Shown: positions 1 through 6,042 of the stretch, piece after piece
Numbering within the stretch: position 1 is the stretch's first letter
How the letters are laid out: every line of letters starts with the position of its first letter
Source of the DNA: Candidatus Omnitrophota bacterium
GTDB lineage: Bacteria; Verrucomicrobiota; Verrucomicrobiia; Limisphaerales; UBA1319
NCBI GenBank assembly: GCA_023473405.1
Contig: JAMCZD010000375.1
Location: 1 to 16,136 of the forward strand
DNA length: 16,136 nucleotides
Reading direction: 5' to 3'
Made by a program: the position numbers and the translations under genes
The notes under the pieces: model-generated
What the model was told of the DNA's origin: nothing
What the model saw: the letters and a program-made list of their open reading frames with translations, nothing else
Databases searched by the model: none

Positions 1-1
1 C

Positions 2-850
2 GATGAGAACGAGAAGTTCTACATCGTCGGTGAGCAGACTGCCTCGATCGAGTTTCAGGGGTTGGAAGACTCGTTTGGGTTCAGTTGGGGTTTCCCTCCA
101 ACCGAGAGCACGTTTCCGTTGACCGGTTTCTTCGTGTACCTGAAAGGCGGTGCGGCTGCTTACCGCTTTTTCACCCAGGACGCCATCAGTTTCAATCAAT
201 CGTTGCGGGTGGCGATTGGTTTCGGCGTGAACGAAGATCCAATGTTCCGCCGGGAATTTTCAAAGCCGGGAAGCACCCTGCAATTGTCCAGTACTGTCTA
301 TTGGTACCAACTCGAACCACACCGCCCGTTTGCGCCCATGCCCCCCGCGGTGGACCGCGCCCCCGCACCCGACGAACCGTTCTGGCCGGACAAGGAGCCG
401 TTGCCGTCGTCCACTGAATTGCGGAATCGCGGCGTCAAACTATACATGGTGTGCGGGCGACCGGGCAAGGAGGTCATCCTGGCAGAGCAAGGCTACGGCG
501 CAGAGGTGAAGGCGGGATATGCCTTTGCAGGATGGGAGCTGCCCGTTTATTGTTGCCGGGCGGCCAATGACACCGTGCAGGTCGAACTGACAGTGCCGCG
601 CGGGACCCCGGGAACAGTGCGCGTTTACATCATCGATCCCGACCAATTCCAGGGCGGTCGCAAGGAAACCATCACTATCGCCGGGAAATCCCAGGGGCCG
701 TTCGCCAACTTCCAGAATGGCCGATGGATCGAACAAACACTGTACGCCGGCCAGACCTCAACCGGCAAGGTCACTGTCCGCGCCGCCAACGCGCGCCAGG
801 ATTCGAACGCGGTCATCTCGATCATCGAATGGGTCGAGCCGGGCAAATAA
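2..850 (+). CDS. DUF2961 / GH172-type glycoside hydrolase, C-terminal part (5' end outside window)
   Basis: The reading frame is open from the first bases of the window to the TAA at 848-850 (282 visible residues), so the gene starts upstream. A TTG at 62 is only an internal codon. The visible part opens with a segment like the DUF2961 core: an 'EKFYIVGE' strand, then 'GLEDSFGFSWGF', which corresponds to the family's G-T-E-D-Y-F..W motif. The Glu of this motif is a catalytic candidate. Next comes 'SFNQSLRVAIGFG' and 'STVYWYQ', again typical of DUF2961. Roughly the last 150 residues, after a Pro-rich linker, form a beta-rich C-terminal domain that I cannot name. Characterised GH172 enzymes act on fructofuranosides or arabinofuranosides, often as oligomers; the substrate here is unknown. 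Family assignment is from motif recognition and is fairly secure. The role in the neighbouring glycan island is inference. Confidence 0.8.
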   Translation, partial: DENEKFYIVGEQTASIEFQGLEDSFGFSWGFPPTESTFPLTGFFVYLKGGAAAYRFFTQDAISFNQSLRVAIGFGVNEDPMFRREFSKPGSTLQLSSTVYWYQLEPHRPFAPMPPAVDRAPAPDEPFWPDKEPLPSSTELRNRGVKLYMVCGRPGKEVILAEQGYGAEVKAGYAFAGWELPVYCCRAANDTVQVELTVPRGTPGTVRVYIIDPDQFQGGRKETITIAGKSQGPFANFQNGRWIEQTLYAGQTSTGKVTVRAANARQDSNAVISIIEWVEPGK

Positions 851-851
851 C

Positions 852-1445
852 CTGGTCATCGATAAATCGAAGAAGGCGTGGTCCACAGGTTCCCACCGGG
901 CGGCCTTTGCGAACTGCCTTTCAGCGTCGCATTTGTGGGTCGATGAACAAGGCCGGGTGACCGCATTCATTCCGCGCCGCCCGCTGGCCGGGATTAAGGA
1001 ACTGGCCGAGCGCGGGCTCATGCAACGCCGCGGGAACGGTATCTTCGGCCGGATCAACCTTGGTTCGATCGGTGTCTCGTATGCATTCCTCGATTGCCTG
1101 TTGGACGAGTTCAAGCGGGAAGTCAACGATCCGACGGCGAACCGCAAGGATCGCCCGTCGCTGGACCCCGAATTCATTACCGCCCTCACAATCGCCGCAA
1201 TGGAAGACCCGGCAGCGCGCACCGCGGCGTGGGAACGCGCCAGGCATGAGAACCAGGATGTTGAGGCTCTTCACCGTCATTTTCCCGATGTGGTTCAGCG
1301 TCTGGTTCGAACGCGGAGCTGGGCCCGGGCATTCGGGCTAGGAATTCGGTCCTTATTGACGTCGCGCTTTCGGGGACCTGCCAAATCGAGAACAGCGTGT
1401 TGATTGGCACTCGGGCAAAGAACATCCGCGTCAAGGCGGCCTACT
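852..1445 (+). pseudogene. Truncated, frameshifted remnant of a sugar-nucleotidyltransferase-like gene
   Basis: Directly after the GH172 stop, the frame of base 852 encodes a protein-like stretch ('LWVDEQGRVTAFIPRRPL', 'GIFGRINLGSIGVSYAFLD', 'DPEFITALTIA', 'NQDVEALHRHFPDVVQRL'). Around 1310-1343 the homology-like sequence moves to another frame and continues as 'NSVLIDVALSGTCQIENSVL' and 'IGTRAKNIRVKAA'. This looks like the hexapeptide-style beta-helical tail of nucleotidyltransferases. It then runs into the 3' end of the opposing prepilin gene. The N-terminal nucleotide-binding half is missing, because GH172 coding sequence lies immediately upstream, and the C terminus is also lost. I see no start codon with a ribosome binding site. 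The broken state is clear from the frames. The family is uncertain: a uridylyl- or guanylyltransferase for sugar phosphates is my best guess. Confidence 0.55.
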
Positions 1446-1456
1446 GTGCACCACGG

Positions 1457-2278
1457 TCAATGGCTGTTCCAGTTAAATCCATAGTCACCGCCAAAGAACT
1501 GCTTTGCCTTCTCCAGCCCTGTCATGGTGTTGGTGTATGCCTTCCAAGTCATGGTGATGGCATGTCCATCCATAAAGGCGAGGGTGCCGACATTGGCATG
1601 GAAGTGAGTTCCAAGGTGGTCTTGATTCATTGGGTCCAGAGTGCCGCTGAATAGGGTAACGCCGTTGTCGTAATCTTCGTTATCCGGCTCCAACACGAGG
1701 AGCGTGGTGGCCGGGGCTGTTCGAAGGCTGGCCAGTTTCAGGTCAAGGTTGTTGTCGGTGGCTGCCAGTGGGCGGCAGGAAAGGCCCGCCTGGCCATTGA
1801 TAACATAGTCCCACAAAGGGTATCGCAGGGGAGGGGTGGTGATATTGAATCCCCAGAATCTCGATGCGGTGGGCTTGCGCTGAACATAAGACGGACAGCG
1901 AAACACGTTGAACGAATGCGCGACGTAATTCCACATGAGCCCAGTCGTAAGGTCCGCCTGTTTTTCCCCGGGCTGAATCCGCCGGTCCGGTGGATCGGCA
2001 TAGGTGGGATCATGAAATTCCCATCCCCAGCAGGGGATTATATCCGTGAAATCGTTTGCGTACATCTGGAATCCAAGACCGATCTGCCGCAAATTGCCAA
2101 GGCAGGCGGTTGCCTGGCCTTTTCCTTTGGCCTGGCTTAGAACGGGCAGGAGTATCGCCGCAAGGATGGCTATAATGGCTATAACCACCAAGAGTTCAAT
2201 TAACGTAAAGGCAAGGTTGGTAACACCCTTCTCTTGGGGTTTCAAAGCACTGGTCGGGCTCATATTGTCTACGCGCAT
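1457..2278 (-). CDS. Prepilin-like protein (type II secretion/type IV pilin N-terminal domain)
   Basis: The N terminus carries a type IV prepilin signal: a short basic leader, then 'AFTLIELLVVIAIIAILAA' as cleavage site and hydrophobic stem. Counting from the TTG at 2287, cleavage would fall between Ala26 and Phe27, with the conserved Glu at position 5 of the mature protein (Glu31). The -1 residue is Ala instead of the usual Gly. The following 'LGNLRQIGLGFQMYANDF' and the C-terminal 'LAFMDGHAI' are typical of the H-X9-DG/DUF1559-like pilins that Planctomycetes and Verrucomicrobia carry in many solitary copies. Their function is mostly unknown; surface or pseudopilus roles are assumed. Start choice is open: TTG 2287, ATG 2278 or ATG 2263, none with a clear ribosome binding site. 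I use 2278. There are no secretion genes nearby. It converges with the upstream remnant, whose last bases it meets. Confidence 0.85.
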   Translation of the reverse strand: MRVDNMSPTSALKPQEKGVTNLAFTLIELLVVIAIIAILAAILLPVLSQAKGKGQATACLGNLRQIGLGFQMYANDFTDIIPCWGWEFHDPTYADPPDRRIQPGEKQADLTTGLMWNYVAHSFNVFRCPSYVQRKPTASRFWGFNITTPPLRYPLWDYVINGQAGLSCRPLAATDNNLDLKLASLRTAPATTLLVLEPDNEDYDNGVTLFSGTLDPMNQDHLGTHFHANVGTLAFMDGHAITMTWKAYTNTMTGLEKAKQFFGGDYGFNWNSH

Positions 2279-2400
2279 ATATCCCAAATTATCACAATTG
2301 CAGTGTCCAATCTACCTCTAGCCATTCTTGTGGCATGTCGAGACCTTCCGCTCGGCCCTTACGTCTCGTCCACTTCGTCATAAAAGTACCAAGCGCCGAT

Positions 2401-2443
2401 GCCTGCGTCGCGGGGAGGGATAATTCAATCCCGCGACGCAGGC
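2401..2443 (-). terminator. Strong hairpin after the LamG gene, probable terminator
   Basis: Bases 2401-2414 and 2430-2443 form a perfect 14-bp inverted repeat, GC-rich, with a 15-nt loop. It starts 16 nt past the stop codon of the minus-strand LamG gene. There is no U tract directly after the stem on the minus strand; the nearest T run is about 10 nt further on. It may be a terminator, a 3' stabiliser or a REP-type element. It also separates this gene from the prepilin gene downstream. Confidence 0.6.
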
Positions 2444-2458
2444 CGTGGGAATCAATTC

Positions 2459-5400
2459 CTATTGGCGAGTGCGATAAAATTGTTGTGTACCAGTTGGAGT
2501 CACCTGGTATGGACTCGATGCCCCGGAGACATCCTGATAGGGGCCAATTACATTCGTCGCCGACTGTAACGTACCCATCACCCAAGACAGTGAGATATTC
2601 AAGCCCGATTTAGTGAGCGTGATACCCGGCAGCGCGGCTGTGCTCTCCGCCGGTCCTAAACCGCTCGGTGTGTAATTGGGGTTGGTGGTAAGCAGCAGCT
2701 TGTCGAAGCCAAAGCCGTCCTCGCGCATCCACACGTTGATTGTGTGCATGCCGGGGGCGTTGATCACAATGGGATTGGCAAACGACTGTGCCGTGTTGCT
2801 CCAAGTGTAACCGGCGCCTTGCGGGAAACCGGTGTACATGCCCGTCAACGCACCGTCCATGCCGATCTGGATCGAGTCGCTTTGGCTCGGGCCCGGCGCG
2901 CTGTCGCCCACACCACGGACCCAGACATAATTGGTTCCGGCGACCTGGAAGTAGACTTTGTAATCGAGCTCCGGTCCAAGGGTGTTTGTTCCGTTGTTGA
3001 CGTCGGTGTTCGGCTCCGCTTCCATTGCCCCGGTTCCAGAGAAGTTCGTGTTGGCGTCGCCGGGATTGAGCATGGCGGGCGCGGTGGTGAGAACCCAACT
3101 GTGGCCGTCCGCCGATGGCGAAAGGTTCTGGTTGTAATCCTCAGCTTCGAGCACCAGCAAGTGATCGGCGCTCGTGTCCTGCGCGCGAATTGAATTGGAG
3201 GGAGGCGCGCTAATTCCAGAGATCGCAATTTGGGAATTCCACGCTATGGCATTGCCCGCCCAATCGGTGATCCCGTTTACCGTCAGCGTGGCGGTTGGCC
3301 CGGTAACGGCGGACGTGGTCAGTGTCACGGTTGTCGGGTCGACCAGCATGGCGGCGCTGACACTTACACCGTGGTCAATGGCATAATGCGACGCATCGGT
3401 CGCCGTGATCGCGCTGACCGCTTCGGAAAATATAACCGTCACGATCGTGTCATTCGTCGCATTCAGAATCGCGGAAGCCAGCCGGGGCAAGACTGTCGAT
3501 GGACTGAAATACTTGGCCGCCAGGTAAGCCCGAACGGCGGCGTCCTGGTCCGGCGATACGTTCGAGTAGACCAGTATTTCAGCGATGTCGCCCACCAGAG
3601 TCTGCGTGGGGGTCGGGAAGAGCGATCCAACGGTAACGCCACGGGCAGTGGCATAATCAATGGCCGCGGAGCTGGCCTGAGAAGAGAGCTGCACGCCGTT
3701 GACTGTCACGCTCTTGTTCCCGGGATATGTAAACGCTCCCTCGATCAGAGCTGGAATCCTGTTGTCCAAATGACTGGCCGCAGGTTCCACGCTGCGAACG
3801 CCGCCGCCTTCGTAGGTGACCCATTTAATCACTCCTGGACTACCGTCGCTGATTCCAAGCGTCCATCCTTCCCAGTTGCCCAGGAAATTCATGGAAGTCT
3901 TTGTATTATCAACATCGCCGACCACATAAACGGTGAGATTCTGCACATTAAAGTCAGCCGTGTTATCCAAGGCAAGCCCCGCGCTACCATCGAAGCTGAC
4001 CACAGGATGCATGCCATTGGGAAAAGACACCAATCCCTGTTGCGGAGCTCCAAACGAATAAAGGGCGTCGTGCTCGTTGGCGGCGCCGGACTTGTCGTTC
4101 CATTCATATACGCCCGTATCGTCCGCCAGCACTTCCAGGTCGGCGGACAGCCACAAAAGCCGATCCACTGACGGCGGCTGAATAGTCAAGGCACCGGGCA
4201 CCAAGATGACGGCTTGCGCATTTTCAGCTCTGTTGCCTGCCCGATCAAGAACGCCGCTCACAGTGAGCGTGCTCTGCGAGGTGATCGGCGTAGTGGTCAG
4301 GACTACGGACGAAATGTAGTTCGACCAATAGGTATTATTCGTTTGCCCAATCGCCACACTGGTGACGCCAACGGAGTTGTTAAAACTGTAGTTGCCTGGA
4401 TTAGTGGCCGTGGCCGGGTCTACGAGCTCCGAAAAAAGCACCGTGACGCTGGTATTATCAACATAATTCAACAACGCTGAAGAGACCGCTGGTGGATTGG
4501 TATCCGCAATTATGGTCAACACCGCTGCCTGGCTGGTCACCGAGTCAAGACTATTGCTGACAATGACGCTATAATTCCCGGCATCCTTCGTCAGCACTCC
4601 GGTAAGGGTCAGAATCGAGCCATTGGCGCCGGCTATCGGCGAGCCATCTTTCAACCACTGGTAGCTGAACGGCGGGGTGCCGTCGACGGAAACCTTGAAA
4701 GTCGCGGAATCGAATTCATTCAGTAGCTGACTTTGCGGCTGAGTTGTGATGGTTGGCGGTCCAGCCTTTAGAAAGTACTTGACCAATAGACCAGTTTCAA
4801 TGTTTGAAAGTTCGTCGCTCGACAGGCTCCGGTTATATAAGGCGAACTCGGCAATATCACCGGCAAATCTTTCATACGCGCCGTTGCCCCACGGATTAGC
4901 CTCGGTGCCACCCGCTCCCTGGGTGTGGAAAGCGATAGTAAACGGACTGGACGGTGTGTCGCCGCCGCGGGACACGCCCTCCATGCTGCTTGTCCGCCAG
5001 CCACCGAGGGAGGCGTAATACTCCCTGACAGTCATGTTGCCTTCGGCGGTCACGCTCATCTCGACGATGGCCCACTCCGGCTGCGATGGTATCGGTGGCG
5101 TCGGACTGAAAGTTGTCGACCCGGCGTAGGTCACGAACATGTGTGAAGGGAGGCTGGCCACAGCGGGCGATTGTATTGCAACATCCAAGCCAAACTCGTA
5201 AGGACAAGAACTAGGCCCGCGCTTGGCGAAAATCGTTTGATCCGGCCCAAGGGCCGCGTTTGGCGCATTGTTCGCATAAACCACTATCATCGTGAGGTTC
5301 GAGCCCGGATCTATCAGTGTCGGATCGTTTTCATCCAGATTGTTCGTTTGCCAAAGGCGGTCCGCCAGATGGCCGTAGGTTGGATCAGGCGTAATGGGAT

Positions 5401-5719
5401 CGTTGGCTTGGCGGAAGCGCACGGCGTTGAAAATGACGCCGTTATTGTCGACGCTAATAAGCTGAGGGGTATGGTTCATCAGGTCATCCGCCGTGTCGCC
5501 TGGAGGCAACTCGGGAGCGGACAGTATGATGCCATAACTGCTGCTATCGGTCCACACCGGCACTGTGGGGCCAGACAAAGTATCCGCTTTAAGCCAAAGC
5601 CGAAGCGACGGGTCCGATCCATCAATCTGCGCGCAGGCTATGCGGATTCCCAAGGCCAAGACGCCCTGGACGAGCAGCACTCTCAAGAAAGAAATACACG
5701 GTCGAGGATTGGTCTTCAT
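2459..5719 (-). CDS. Large secreted LamG / Ig-like / SbsA-Ig / CBM-like protein (1086 aa)
   Basis: A Sec signal peptide covers about residues 1-31, ending 'IACAQ'. Domains as I read them: a LamG (concanavalin-like) fold at about 35-318 ('LRLWLKADTL', 'GDIAEFALYNRSLS'); an immunoglobulin-like domain at 321-404 ('YQWLKDGSPI', 'DAGNYSVIVSN'); an SbsA-type Ig-like domain at 408-508 ('SVTVLFSELVDPATATN'); a second LamG at 515-740 ('LLWLSADLEV', 'GDIAEILVYSN'); a second SbsA-like domain at 745-835 ('TVTVIFSEAVS' pattern with 'DWAGN'); a carbohydrate-binding-like domain at 850-1015 ('LEAEDYN', 'YVWVRGVG', 'WMREDGFGFDKLLL', as in CBM35 or GH115 C-terminal modules); and a short C-terminal module ('LQSATNVIGPY', 'FYRTRQ') common in verrucomicrobial exported proteins. 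There is no catalytic domain, so it is probably a glycan-binding surface or secreted protein. It lies beside glycosidases. ATG 5717-5719 is the only start that keeps the signal peptide. The exact ligand is unknown. Confidence 0.85.
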   Translation of the reverse strand: MKTNPRPCISFLRVLLVQGVLALGIRIACAQIDGSDPSLRLWLKADTLSGPTVPVWTDSSSYGIILSAPELPPGDTADDLMNHTPQLISVDNNGVIFNAVRFRQANDPITPDPTYGHLADRLWQTNNLDENDPTLIDPGSNLTMIVVYANNAPNAALGPDQTIFAKRGPSSCPYEFGLDVAIQSPAVASLPSHMFVTYAGSTTFSPTPPIPSQPEWAIVEMSVTAEGNMTVREYYASLGGWRTSSMEGVSRGGDTPSSPFTIAFHTQGAGGTEANPWGNGAYERFAGDIAEFALYNRSLSSDELSNIETGLLVKYFLKAGPPTITTQPQSQLLNEFDSATFKVSVDGTPPFSYQWLKDGSPIAGANGSILTLTGVLTKDAGNYSVIVSNSLDSVTSQAAVLTIIADTNPPAVSSALLNYVDNTSVTVLFSELVDPATATNPGNYSFNNSVGVTSVAIGQTNNTYWSNYISSVVLTTTPITSQSTLTVSGVLDRAGNRAENAQAVILVPGALTIQPPSVDRLLWLSADLEVLADDTGVYEWNDKSGAANEHDALYSFGAPQQGLVSFPNGMHPVVSFDGSAGLALDNTADFNVQNLTVYVVGDVDNTKTSMNFLGNWEGWTLGISDGSPGVIKWVTYEGGGVRSVEPAASHLDNRIPALIEGAFTYPGNKSVTVNGVQLSSQASSAAIDYATARGVTVGSLFPTPTQTLVGDIAEILVYSNVSPDQDAAVRAYLAAKYFSPSTVLPRLASAILNATNDTIVTVIFSEAVSAITATDASHYAIDHGVSVSAAMLVDPTTVTLTTSAVTGPTATLTVNGITDWAGNAIAWNSQIAISGISAPPSNSIRAQDTSADHLLVLEAEDYNQNLSPSADGHSWVLTTAPAMLNPGDANTNFSGTGAMEAEPNTDVNNGTNTLGPELDYKVYFQVAGTNYVWVRGVGDSAPGPSQSDSIQIGMDGALTGMYTGFPQGAGYTWSNTAQSFANPIVINAPGMHTINVWMREDGFGFDKLLLTTNPNYTPSGLGPAESTAALPGITLTKSGLNISLSWVMGTLQSATNVIGPYQDVSGASSPYQVTPTGTQQFYRTRQ

Positions 5720-6042
5720 GTGGATTTGTGGTTAGGAGGTCTTTTCTTTGCGCCCTACACCGCCCCTTGCGGGAAAAACCAGCCGGCGATGCCCGGGCAC
5801 AAGCTGAGCAAAATAGCGCATGCTGAAACCTGACTTGTTACTGGCTATTTGTACCAGAGATAGGAGAAGGGCGCTTTCTTTTTTCGCTAAAAAATCGACG
5901 GTATTTGTGGCCGAAGCGAGACGGATCGAGCCATACCCAGTATAGTGCCGCCGGAATGACTATACATTCAAAAGCTCGTATTTTCGGGCATTTTATGAAA
6001 AATATGCCGCAGACTAGGCCTAGTCATTTAAGGGATACCACA
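5720..6042. other. Intergenic region between GH95 stop and LamG gene start
   Basis: This 323-nt stretch has no credible gene. It must hold the promoter and leader of the minus-strand LamG gene. I cannot fix -10 and -35 boxes. Near the LamG start the leader, read on the minus strand, contains a CCC-GCAA-GGG mini hairpin (5764-5773) and the string GGGCGCAAAG (5746-5755). The part next to GH95 is AT-rich, with a perfect palindrome at 6012-6025. Confidence 0.6.
6012..6025. repeat. Perfect 14-bp palindrome GACTAGGCCTAGTC
   Basis: The sequence equals its own reverse complement with no loop. It lies 17 nt beyond the stop codon of the minus-strand GH95 gene. With no loop it is a poor intrinsic terminator, so a protein-binding site or part of a longer 3' structure is as likely. 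Only one copy was noticed in the window. Confidence 0.4.

Noticed and set aside
717..851. Upstream extension of the nucleotidyltransferase-like remnant
   Set aside because: It overlaps the end of the GH172 gene and its translation is rich in Arg/Ser with no protein-like pattern; the recognisable part starts only after 852.
3230..4171. 313-codon open frame opposite the LamG gene
   Set aside because: Antisense shadow with no recognisable domain and high Arg/Gly content.
5732..5741. TTAGGAGGTC as a strong plus-strand ribosome binding site
   Set aside because: No credible plus-strand gene follows; the stretch is in the minus-strand leader of the LamG gene.
5720..5780. A true cyclic di-GMP riboswitch before the LamG gene
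   Set aside because: Only one short core-like string is present, spacing is wrong and the second half of the aptamer is missing; kept only as a low-interest leader observation.
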